From Xanthomonas sp. DAR 80977 (lineage in GTDB: Bacteria > Pseudomonadota > Gammaproteobacteria > Xanthomonadales > Xanthomonadaceae): a stretch of DNA of 64,000 bases. Below are positions 48,206 through 56,567 of the stretch, in pieces; position 1 is the first letter of the stretch, and the number at the start of each line of letters is the position of its first letter. The notes under the pieces were generated by a model, which worked only from the letters and a program-made list of their open reading frames with translations, made no database searches and was not told the origin of the DNA. Location of the stretch: NCBI RefSeq assembly GCF_041240605.1, contig NZ_CP162487.1, forward strand, positions 4,595,001-4,659,000, written 5' to 3'. The translations under genes and the position numbers were made by a program.

Positions 48206-48585
48206 GCGGCGGCATTGCGCTGGCCGCGGCATCGGCCAGCGCGGGCCTGCATGCGGCCGCCGCGCGACGTTTGCCGCGGCAGTGCGGTGACGCGCCGCGG
48301 CGCAGCCGATTCGGACGCGGCGCGCAAGCGCGTGGCGCGGCCGGTGAATCGGCCGAGTTGACCTTGCCGAAGTGGCTCTGACGCGCGCCAACGCGGCAGC
48401 GTGGCCGCCAATGCAGCCCCGCCCACACGCCGGCGTACGTCGAAGTCGCCGCGTTTCGGCAACGCCTTCAGCAATGTCTTCACCTGCGTCTTCACGCGGA
48501 CGCGGCGGCAGCGCCGCCTTCAGAAAGCCGCCGTCGGGCCGAAATGGAAGTATCCCTGTTCACGGTTCCGCAGGCTGCTTCCGCC
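48206..48585. other. Intergenic region between msrB and motA
   Basis: 380 bases without a credible gene. It begins with a GC hairpin (GCGCTGGCCGCGGCATCGGCCAGCGC, 48217-48242) that may end msrB transcription, without a T-run. Nothing else was recognised; the promoter for motAB is probably here. Confidence 0.5.
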
Positions 48586-49440
48586 ATGCTCATCATCGTT
48601 GGCTTCATCGTCGTCATCCTCAGCGTGGTCGGTGGCTATGTGCTGTCGCACGGCAAGCTCGGCGCGCTGTGGCAGCCCTATGAGCTGATGATCATCGGCG
48701 GCGCGGCGCTGGGCGCGTTCCTGGTCAGCACCCCGGGCAAGATCGTCAAGGCGACCCTCACCGACACCATCGGCGTGTTCAAGGGGCCGAAGTACAAGTC
48801 CGACGATTACCGGTCCACGCTGACCCTGATCTACGAACTGCTGAACAAGGCGCGGCGCGACGGCTTCATGGCGCTGGAAGACCATGTGGAGAAGCCGGCC
48901 GAGAGCGCGATCTTCGGCAACTACCCGAAGGTGCTGGCCGACCACCACCTGCTCGATTTCATCACCGACTGCCTGCGCCTGATGATCGGCAGCAACATCG
49001 AGCCGCACGAGCTGGAACCTCTGCTCGAACTGGAACTGGAAAAGCACCACCACGAGGCGATGGCGCCGGCGCATGCGCTGAGCAAGGTCTCCGACGGCCT
49101 GCCGGGGTTCGGCATCGTCGCCGCGGTGCTGGGCATCGTCATCACCATGGGCGCGATCGGCGGCCCGATCGAGGAGATCGGCCACCACGTCGGCGCCGCG
49201 CTGGTCGGCACCTTCCTCGGCATCCTGATGGCCTACGGCTTCGTCGGGCCGATGTCGGCGGCGATGGAAGCGCGCGCCGAGCAGGACAGCCGCATCTTCG
49301 AATCGGTGAAGACCGCGCTGCTGGCCTGCCTGCGCGGCTACAACCCGAAGATCGCGCTGGAGTTCGCGCGCAAGACCTTGCCGAGCGACGTGCGGCCGAG
49401 CTTCTCGGACTTCGAGACGCACCTGAAGACGATCAAGTAG
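48586..49440 (+). CDS. motA: Flagellar motor stator protein MotA
   Basis: With MotB forms the proton channel that drives the flagellum. The 284-aa product has four membrane helices: MLIIVGFIVVILSVVGGYVL, a second near 35-55, and two at 170-235, with a large cytoplasmic loop including GFMALEDHVEKP. The PGFGIVAAVLGIVITMG and VGPMSAAMEARAE segments are typical. I chose the ATG at 48586 because it gives the usual N-terminus and length; the ATG at 48544 would add 14 residues. Confidence 0.93.
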   Translation: MLIIVGFIVVILSVVGGYVLSHGKLGALWQPYELMIIGGAALGAFLVSTPGKIVKATLTDTIGVFKGPKYKSDDYRSTLTLIYELLNKARRDGFMALEDHVEKPAESAIFGNYPKVLADHHLLDFITDCLRLMIGSNIEPHELEPLLELELEKHHHEAMAPAHALSKVSDGLPGFGIVAAVLGIVITMGAIGGPIEEIGHHVGAALVGTFLGILMAYGFVGPMSAAMEARAEQDSRIFESVKTALLACLRGYNPKIALEFARKTLPSDVRPSFSDFETHLKTIK

Positions 49441-49450
49441 CGCCGCCGCT

Positions 49451-50671
49451 ATGCCCGAAACCAAAGCCACCGTCGTCATCCGGCGGGTCAAGAAAGTCCA
49501 GGGCGGCGGCCACCATGGCGGCGCCTGGAAGGTGGCCTATGCCGACTTCGTGACCGCGATGATGGCGTTCTTCCTGGTGCTGTGGCTGGTCGCCGCGACC
49601 ACCAAGGAACAGCGCGCGGCGATCTCCGAATATTTCCGCAATCCCAGCCCGCTGGAAGGCAAGAGCCCGGCGCCGAGTCCCGGCATGGCCGGTCCCGGCG
49701 GCGCCAGCACCTCGATGATCAAGCTCGGCGGCTCGGCCGACATGCAGCGCGGCGACAACAAGGATCCGTTCGGCAGCAAGAGCCTGAAGGGCGACGTGCA
49801 GGGCAAGGCCGCCGAGCGCGAGAAGGAGAAAGAGAAGGAGAAGGAGCGCCTGGAAACGCTGATGCAGGACCTGAAGGAAGCGATCGACAAGAGCCAGGCG
49901 CTGGAGCCGTTCAAGGACCAGTTGCTGCTGGACCTGACTCCCGACGGCCTGCGCATCCAGATCGTGGACAAGGAGAACCGGCCGATGTTCGACATCGGCA
50001 GCGCGGTGCTCAAGCCCTACACGCGCGACATCCTGCACGAGCTGTCCGGCTTCATCAACGAAGTGCCCAACCACATCAGCATCACCGGCCACACCGACGT
50101 CACCCAGTACAGCGGCAAGAACGGCTACAGCAACTGGGAACTGAGTGCGGACCGCGCCAATGCGGCGCGGCGCGAGCTGGTGGTCGGCGGCATGGGCGAG
50201 GACAAGGTCTCGCGCGTGGTCGGCCTGTCCTCGTCGGTGCTTTTCGACAAGCAGAACCCGGACAATCCGATCAACCGCCGCATCAGCATCGTGGTGATGA
50301 CCAAGGACGCCGAGGATGCGGCGCTGGCCGGCAGCGATCATGCCGTGGCGCTGGGCAAGCCGCAGGCCGACGCCGACACCAAGGCGCCGGACCTGAGCGC
50401 GGCCGCGACCGCGGCGCCGCCGGTGCCGGTGCCGGCGCCCGCGGGCGCCGCGAAGCCGGCAGCGAATGCCGCCGCGCCGGCGGCAAGCGCGGCCAAGCCG
50501 GCGACGGTGACGATCGCGCCGCCGCGCACCACTTCCCCAGAAGCTGCGGCCGACGCCGCCCGCGAAGCGATCCGCGCGGTCAACAGCGTCACCGGCGGCA
50601 AGCCGCGCGGCGGCGCTGCACCGTCTGCGGCAACGGTGACGGCCGCGGCCGAGAGTCCGGCGCAGCGCTGA
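49451..50671 (+). CDS. motB: Flagellar motor stator protein MotB
   Basis: The 406-aa product has one N-terminal membrane segment with the proton-binding Asp in YADFVTAMMAFFLVLWLVAAT, a Lys/Glu-rich coiled stretch (residues 115-150), and a C-terminal OmpA-like peptidoglycan domain (ITGHTDVTQYSGKNGYSNWELSADRANAARRELV). After about residue 300 comes a 100-residue Ala/Pro tail of low complexity, longer than in many MotB proteins. It starts 11 bp after motA on the same strand. A REP element follows the stop codon. Confidence 0.93.
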   Translation: MPETKATVVIRRVKKVQGGGHHGGAWKVAYADFVTAMMAFFLVLWLVAATTKEQRAAISEYFRNPSPLEGKSPAPSPGMAGPGGASTSMIKLGGSADMQRGDNKDPFGSKSLKGDVQGKAAEREKEKEKEKERLETLMQDLKEAIDKSQALEPFKDQLLLDLTPDGLRIQIVDKENRPMFDIGSAVLKPYTRDILHELSGFINEVPNHISITGHTDVTQYSGKNGYSNWELSADRANAARRELVVGGMGEDKVSRVVGLSSSVLFDKQNPDNPINRRISIVVMTKDAEDAALAGSDHAVALGKPQADADTKAPDLSAAATAAPPVPVPAPAGAAKPAANAAAPAASAAKPATVTIAPPRTTSPEAAADAAREAIRAVNSVTGGKPRGGAAPSAATVTAAAESPAQR

Positions 50672-50696
50672 CACTCTTCGGCAGCTTGCCCGGCCT

Positions 50697-50765
50697 GAAG
50701 GAGCGGCTTCAACCGCGACCGGGCCGTCCCGGTAACACCCGGTCGCGGCTGAAGCCGCTCCTACA
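50697..50765. repeat. REP-type palindrome after motB
   Basis: AGGAGCGGCTTCAACCGCGA (one mismatch from the family) faces TCGCGGCTGAAGCCGCTCCT over a short GGGCCGTCCCGGTAACACCC centre. It is 26 bp from the motB stop codon and could act as a hairpin at the transcript end. Confidence 0.88.
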
Positions 50766-50829
50766 GGTTGCATCCGGCTGCGGAAAAGCGCTGCCGCGGC
50801 CCACGCATTCCGCGTTGGCGCCGCAGCGT

Positions 50830-51801
50830 TCACTGCGGCAGCGGTTGCGCCACGCCGCGCGCGATCGCCTGCTGGACGATGCGTTCGATGTCGCGCTGCA
50901 GCGCCGCGTTGGCGACCTGCTGGCGTTGCGCCAGCGCGGCCTGTTGCCTGGCGAAGCCCTCCTGCTGTTCGGCCAACGCCGACTGGCGCTTCGCCAGGGC
51001 CTGCATCTGCTGCGCGAGGTCCGCGTACGCCGCGTCGGTGCGTGGCGCAGGCCCGGACGCGGCCTGGCCGCCGCTGGCGGCACGCCGCGCCTGCGCGCTG
51101 GCGGCCCTGGCTTCCTCCACGGCCAGGCCCGCCTGGCGCTGCGCGATGGCGCCCTGCTGCTGGCCGAGTTCGCCCTGGCGTTGACCCAGTTGCCCCTGTC
51201 GCTCGCCGAGTTCGCCCTGTTGCCGCCCCAGCGCCTCGACCGGCGCATAGGCCGCCTTCAGCTGCTGGATCGTGGCCGCATCGCGCACGACGTAACGCTT
51301 GCCGTCCTTGCGGATCCACCACAGCGTCTCCTCGCCGCGGCGCGCGCGGCGCGCCTCGCGCAGGTCGTCGCTGCTGCCGTACATGTTGGTGTCGCCCTTC
51401 TCGAACAGCACCGACGCATTGCGCTGATCGTCGGACAGGAGGGTGATGTTGGAACTGGTCACCAGGCGATGCGTGCCGGCGACGTGCCGGGGCGGCTTGG
51501 GGGCTGCCGGCGGTGCCGGCGGTGCGGGCGGCAAAGCGGTCAGTGCCGGCGCTGCTGGCGGCACCGGCGGCGCCAACTCGGCCAGCTCGGCCAGTTCTGC
51601 CAGTTCTGCCAGTTCTGCCAGTTCTGCCAGTTCTGCCGGTTCCAACGGTTCTGCCGGTTCTGCCGGTTCTGTCAGTTCGGCGAAGCCGACCGTGGCATCC
51701 TGCGTGCTCGCCCGTCCGCACGGGATCGCAGCAACGGCGGTACCGGCCAGGACCAGCAGTGCGGCGCCGTGGCGCCAGAGCGTGAAGTTCGAATGCAGCA
51801 T
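50830..51801 (-). CDS. Secreted heptad-repeat protein with an AEL-type tandem repeat
   Basis: The 323-aa product has a signal peptide ending near AIPCGRA, then a 40-residue Glu/Leu/Ala stretch of exact AEL units (EPAELAELAELAELAELAEL), an Ala/Pro linker, a globular segment around residues 105-190 (SSNITLLSDDQRNASVLFEKGD ... RGEETLWWIRKDGKRYVVRD), and two long heptad blocks (GELGERQGQLGQRQG ..., ALAKRQSALAEQQEGFARQQ) that predict a coiled coil. GAGGAGA precedes the ATG at 51801. Two BlaI-like dyads lie about 190 bp upstream. No enzyme motif is visible; a role as an envelope or periplasmic scaffold is speculation. Confidence 0.6.
   Translation of the reverse strand: MLHSNFTLWRHGAALLVLAGTAVAAIPCGRASTQDATVGFAELTEPAEPAEPLEPAELAELAELAELAELAELAELAPPVPPAAPALTALPPAPPAPPAAPKPPRHVAGTHRLVTSSNITLLSDDQRNASVLFEKGDTNMYGSSDDLREARRARRGEETLWWIRKDGKRYVVRDAATIQQLKAAYAPVEALGRQQGELGERQGQLGQRQGELGQQQGAIAQRQAGLAVEEARAASAQARRAASGGQAASGPAPRTDAAYADLAQQMQALAKRQSALAEQQEGFARQQAALAQRQQVANAALQRDIERIVQQAIARGVAQPLPQ
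51572..51678. repeat. 9-bp coding minisatellite
   Basis: AGTTCTGCC-type 9-mers are repeated about eleven times, five of them identical (51591-51640), flanked by GCCAGCTCG and GCCGGTTCT variants. On the coding (minus) strand they encode Glu-Leu-Ala or Glu-Pro-Ala units. A perfect trinucleotide multiple means unit gain or loss changes length without a frameshift. Confidence 0.92.
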
Positions 51802-51993
51802 GATGCGTCTCCTCGTGAGCAGGGTGGGATGAGCGAGGCAGTGGCTTCCACGGCAGCGACCAGTCGCTCGGCCGGCGCCATGGACCATGCGCTGGCGCGA
51901 CGCAGGCCGCCGGCCCCGCCGCGAGGCGCAACCCGCTGCCGCGGCTGCAAAACCGCGGCGCTTGCAGCCTGCGTCGCCGGCGAAGCTGGATAG

Positions 51994-52032
51994 CTACAGC
52001 TGTAGTCAAGCTATCCATGACTACAAATGTAG
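51994..52032. promoter_or_regulatory. Two BlaI/MecI-type operator dyads
   Basis: CTACAGCTGTAG (51994-52005) and CTACAAATGTAG (52021-52032) are near-perfect palindromes with the TACA/TGTA half-sites of BlaI/MecI/CopY repressors, centres 27 bp apart. On the minus strand each half TGTAGTCAAG reads CTTGACTACA, so a TTGACT -35 element overlaps each dyad, as expected for repressor-controlled promoters of the heptad-repeat gene downstream. No BlaI gene is in the window. Confidence 0.55.
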
Positions 52033-52101
52033 TCAAGCATGCCGAAGGTCATGCCCGCCCGCCCCGCTTACAATGGCGGCCAATCCGCGAACGAGACGAA
52101 C

Positions 52102-52632
52102 GTGTCCAAGCAATCCAAAGCCAAGCGCGACAAGCGCAAGAAGCAGCAACCCAAGCGCGGCTTCGCCCGGTTGGGCCGCGAACAGCCCATCGCCAACCAC
52201 GCCGTGCTGCAGGACGAGAGCGGCCGCGTGCTGGCCGCGATCGGCCTGCAGGGCACCGAATGGCTGCTGTCGGTCGGCGGCCAGACCATGGGCAACGCCG
52301 ACAATCCGGTGCCGATGCTGGCGATGCTCAAGCACCTGGCCAACGTGCAGGAACAGGAAGGCAACACCATCACCCTGGACTACTCGACCCAGCTGCAGCA
52401 GATGATCGACGACCTGGCCGCCGACGAAGGCAAGACCGCGGCCGAGTATCTGGACGCGCTGGTCGCCGAGTTCGCCGAGGGCGACGCGACCGCCGATGAT
52501 GCCGACGGCGACGACGCTGCAGATGGCGCCGAGACCGATGCGGATGCGAGCACGGACGCAAGCGAAGCGACCGCGGCAACGCCTGCGGCCGACGCGGATG
52601 CGGACGCCGACGGCACGCACAAGCCGGCCTGA
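52102..52632 (+). CDS. Conserved hypothetical protein with acidic C-terminal tail
   Basis: The 176-aa product starts MSKQSKAKRDKRKKQQPKRG, a strongly basic stretch, has a middle segment HAVLQDESGRVLAAIGLQGTEWLLSVGGQTMGNADNPVPMLAMLKHLANVQ, and ends with an Asp/Ala-rich tail of about 50 residues. The basic start and acidic end suggest nucleic acid or ribosome association, but this is speculation. I chose the GTG at 52102 because a TACAAT -10 (52069-52074) lies upstream; in-frame ATGs at 52039 and 52054 precede it. Confidence 0.6.
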   Translation: MSKQSKAKRDKRKKQQPKRGFARLGREQPIANHAVLQDESGRVLAAIGLQGTEWLLSVGGQTMGNADNPVPMLAMLKHLANVQEQEGNTITLDYSTQLQQMIDDLAADEGKTAAEYLDALVAEFAEGDATADDADGDDAADGAETDADASTDASEATAATPAADADADADGTHKPA

Positions 52633-52641
52633 CCGGGCGCG

Positions 52642-52926
52642 ATGGCGGTCTACATCGACGACGCGGTGCATCCCTGGCGCGGCCAGCGCTGGGGCCACCT
52701 GCTCGCCGATACGCTGGACGAACTGCATGCGATGGCGGCGCGGCTGGGCATTCCCCGCCGCGCCTTCCAGAACAAGCTCAGCGGCGCGCACTACGACGTG
52801 CCCGCCGCCTTGCGCGACGAAGCGATCCGCCTGGGCGCGGTGCCGGTGTCGCGCCACACCGATCGCGCACTGATGAAGGCGCTGATCCGCCAGGCGCGCG
52901 CGCAGGCGCGTGGCGAGGCCGACTGA
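52642..52926 (+). CDS. DUF4031 family protein
   Basis: The 94-aa product has the DUF4031 pattern MAVYIDDAVHPWRGQRWGHLLADTLDELHAMAARLGI followed by HYDVPAALRDEAIRLGAVPVS. The family is small, widespread and uncharacterised; the N-terminal DDAVHPWRG and the His in GHLLAD suggest a metal or nucleic acid site, which is not proven. It lies 9 bp after the basic/acidic protein gene and is probably co-transcribed with it. Confidence 0.75.
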   Translation: MAVYIDDAVHPWRGQRWGHLLADTLDELHAMAARLGIPRRAFQNKLSGAHYDVPAALRDEAIRLGAVPVSRHTDRALMKALIRQARAQARGEAD

Positions 52927-53026
52927 ATCGGCGCGAGGAACGCCGCCAGGCGCGCCACCTCACCGCCGCGGAAGCGGCTTGCGGGCGGCATGGGCAGCGG
53001 CCTCGACGCCGCATCGAAGGCGTGGT

Positions 53027-53290
53027 GGATTCCGACTCGGTTCGTCGCGACTGAAGTCGCTCCCACAGGAGGCTTCGGATGCCCTGCTGGTGCGCTGCGG
53101 GAGGGGCTTCAGCCCCGACAGGCGGCCGGCACTGGCACGGTTTCCGACTCCGTTCGTCGCGGCTGAAGCCGCTCCTACAGGGTGCTTGCGGGACGTTGGC
53201 CGGGGGCACTGTGGGAGGGGCTTCAGCCCCGACAGGCGGCCGGCACCGGCGTGGTTTCCGGTTGCGTTGGCGCGGCTGAAGCGGTCCCTG
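53027..53290. repeat. REP-type tandem array, about 120-bp units
   Basis: Two full units and a third partial copy of a motif alternating TCGCGACTGAAGTCGCTCCC or TCGCGGCTGAAGCCGCTCCT with GTGGGAGGGGCTTCAGCCCC and a GACAGGCGGCCGGCAC linker. The repeat is the same family as 42781-43258 but with a different linker. It fills most of the 387-bp gap between DUF4031 and the next gene (52927-53313), which otherwise shows nothing. Confidence 0.85.
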
Positions 53291-53313
53291 TCGCGGGCAT
53301 CCGCGGCGTGCGC

Positions 53314-53859
53314 CTAGAACGGATCGCTGCCCGGGCGCAGGTCGATGCCCAGGATCGCCGCCAGCCGCTGCATGTCCTCGTCGTCGCGGCTGAGCGCCAT
53401 CCAGCCGGCGCGGTCGTCGCCGCCGGTGTCCCAGCACCAGATGCTGTAGCCGTACTCGCGCAGGCGGTCGTAGGCCACCGCCAGCAGCGAGGCGGTGTCG
53501 TGGGCGCCGAGGAAGTCCTCGTCGTCGAGGTCGCCGCCCCAGTCGATGCGCAGGTTCCAGCGCGCGGCCAGTTCGTCGATGGCGCCGACCAGCGCTTCGG
53601 CGTCGCGGCCGTCCACGTAGAAGCCGGAACTCCAGTCGATGGCGTCCTTCAGCGTCCACAGCCAGCCGTCGCCGTCGCTGTCGGCCTCGCCCGCGGCCTC
53701 GCGGTAGGCGTTGAACTGGCGCAGCGCGGTCTCTTCGTCGCCGGGATTGATCAGCAGCAGCAGGTTCCAGATAAGGCCCTGCTGGGTGTCGGGATCGTCG
53801 TCGTCCGCGTCGCCGCTGAGGTCGTCGGGATCGTCGTAGTCGGCGCTGTTGTCGGGCAT
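53314..53859 (-). CDS. Acidic hypothetical protein (DUF6630-like)
   Basis: The 181-aa product is very acidic at the N-terminus (DYDDPDDLSGDADDDDPDT), then QQGLIWNLLLLINPGDEETALRQF, DAIDWSSGFYVDGRDAEALVGAIDELAARW and a C-terminal MALSRDDEDMQRLAAILGIDLRPG. This resembles the DUF6630 family, but the number is from memory. The ATG at 53859 is the first credible start; an open frame upstream to 53991 is not convincing. Function unknown. Confidence 0.65.
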   Translation of the reverse strand: MPDNSADYDDPDDLSGDADDDDPDTQQGLIWNLLLLINPGDEETALRQFNAYREAAGEADSDGDGWLWTLKDAIDWSSGFYVDGRDAEALVGAIDELAARWNLRIDWGGDLDDEDFLGAHDTASLLAVAYDRLREYGYSIWCWDTGGDDRAGWMALSRDDEDMQRLAAILGIDLRPGSDPF

Positions 53860-54005
53860 GGCGGCGGATCGGTGCTGCGGGATGCGCAGTGTGACGCGCC
53901 CGGCGCGGCGACGGAAGCGCGGCGAAATTCGGCAACGGCGCCGCGGGCGTTTATCCTTCGCCCCCCGGAAGACGGCGCTGTCCGCCGCCAAGCGAACCCA
54001 CCACG

Positions 54006-54248
54006 ATGAGCGATACCCCTCCCGATCACCTGGCGATCAGCCCGCAGAGCCCGTTCCACGACGCCGAGGCGCTCGCGCGCGGGGTCGGCATCCGCTTCAA
54101 CGGCGTGGAGCGCGACAACGTGGAGGAGTATTCGGTCAGCGAAGGCTGGATCCGCGTGCAGGTCGGCAAGGCCCGCGACCGCCGCGGCAATCCGATGACG
54201 ATGAAGATCAAGGGCGCCGTCGAGGCGTACTACCTCGAGACCAACTGA
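54006..54248 (+). CDS. DUF3297 family protein
   Basis: The 80-aa product matches the full DUF3297 pattern: LAISPQSPFHDAEALARGVGIRFNGVERDNVEEYSVSEGWIRVQVGKARDRRGNPMTMKIKGAVEAYY. Its fold is a small glutathione-peroxidase-unlike beta-rich domain; the family is widespread in proteobacteria but uncharacterised. It is divergent from the acidic protein gene by about 146 bp. Confidence 0.82.
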   Translation: MSDTPPDHLAISPQSPFHDAEALARGVGIRFNGVERDNVEEYSVSEGWIRVQVGKARDRRGNPMTMKIKGAVEAYYLETN

Positions 54249-54426
54249 CCGCACAGGCGCGGACGCGCGGCGTCGTGCGATGGCAGCTGTCCGCGTTGGC
54301 GATCGATGCGCTGATGGTGGTCATGGTCTGACCCCCTATCGTGTGCCGCGGCTCGTCTGGATGCGGTCGGGTGGGCGCATCGCGTCCGCCTGCGCAGCAG
54401 GCCGGGGACGTAGTCACCGACCTATT

Positions 54427-54505
54427 CTGTCGCGGCCGAAGCCGCTCCTACACAGGGCTGCAGCTGGCTTGCTGGTGCAGCATCACGTGGGGCTTCGGCC
54501 CCGGC
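54427..54505. repeat. Diverged REP element
   Basis: TGTCGCGGCCGAAGCCGCTC-CTACA faces CTTCGGCCCCGGCAG. It lies in the 359-bp gap 54249-54607, which contains no gene; the remainder shows no recognisable signal. Confidence 0.7.
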
Positions 54506-54607
54506 AGTGACCAGATCCGTCGTCACGTTGCCTCTCCACCGCGCCGGATCGCGGCGGCGGCTGCCCGTGCACAAGCGTCGCAGCGGCAACGCGCGATCGG
54601 CGCCGGC

Positions 54608-55365
54608 TCAGGACTTGAGCCGGTAACCGCTGCGGAAGATCGCCCAGACCACGAGCAGGCACAGCGCCAGGAACACCCCGGTCATGCTCGCGCTGACCGC
54701 GATGTGCACGTCGGCCTTGCCGAAGAACGCCCAGCGGAAGCCGCTGACCAGGTACACCACCGGGTTGAACCAGCTGATCTTCTGCCACAGCGGCGGCAGC
54801 ATGCCGATCGAGTAGAAGCTGCCGCCGAGGAAGGTCAGCGGGGTCACCACCATCAGCGGGATCACCTGCAGCTTCTCGAAGCCGTCGGCCCAGATGCCGA
54901 TGATGAAGCCGAACAGGCTGAAGGTCAGCGCGGTCAGCACCAGGAAGCCGAACATCCACAGCGGATGCGCGATCTCGTACGGCACGAACGCGCGCGCGGT
55001 GAGCAGGATCAGCAGGCCCAGCAGCACCGACTTGCTCGCCGCCGCGCCGACATAGCCGATCACCACCTCCCACCACGCCACCGGCGCCGACAGCACCTCG
55101 TAGATGGTGCCGGCCCAGCGCGGCATGTAGATGCCGAACGAGGCGTTGGACACGCTCTCGTTGAGCAGCGACAGCATCACCAGCCCGGGGATGATGTAGG
55201 CGCCGTAGCGGATCCCGTCGATGTCGCCCATGCGCGAGCCGATCGCCGCGCCGAACACCACGAAGTACAGCGAGGTCGACAGCACCGGCGAGGCGATCGA
55301 CTGGGTCAGGGTGCGGAAGGTGCGCGCCATCTCGAAGCGGTAGATCGCGGCGATCGCATGCAGGT

Positions 55366-55369
<4 letters not shown>
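54608..55369 (-). CDS. ABC-2 type transporter permease
   Basis: Membrane component of an exporter. The 253-aa product has six membrane helices with a [10 protein letters not shown] loop early, [24 protein letters not shown] (the ABC-2 coupling helix region), and a C-terminal [18 protein letters not shown]. It resembles the YadH-type permeases. The ATG at 55369 overlaps the ATPase stop codon as ATGA. Substrate unknown; such pairs export polysaccharide, lipid or drugs. Confidence 0.88.
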
Positions 55370-56313
<944 letters not shown>

Positions 56314-56430
56314 ACGAACTCCTTGCGCAGCGGTCGGGCGCTGCGAACGCCGACAGGGTAGAGGTCCGCTACGCTCGGATAAACCGCGTTCGGCGGAAGC
56401 AGTCTCCCGCATGCGGGATAGTGATGGAGC

Positions 56431-56565
56431 GGGGATTGGGGATTGGGGATTCGAAAAGCCTAGCAGCCACATCGTCACGAGCATGGCAAGTAGCGCGTCC
56501 GCAACCAACGCCAGCCTCCAGCGCAGCGCCCTTCAAATCCCGAATCCCGAATCCCCAATCCCGGC
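56431..56565. repeat. GGGATTGG-type inverted repeat element
   Basis: Three GGGATTG/GGGATTC units (56431-56452) face ATCCCGAATCCCGAATCC and CCAATCCCGG (56538-56565). The loop is longer than in other copies (about 80 bp). It lies between the ABC transporter genes and the antiporter gene; the right arm ends 3 bp before the antiporter stop codon. Confidence 0.8.
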
Positions 56566-56567
56566 AT

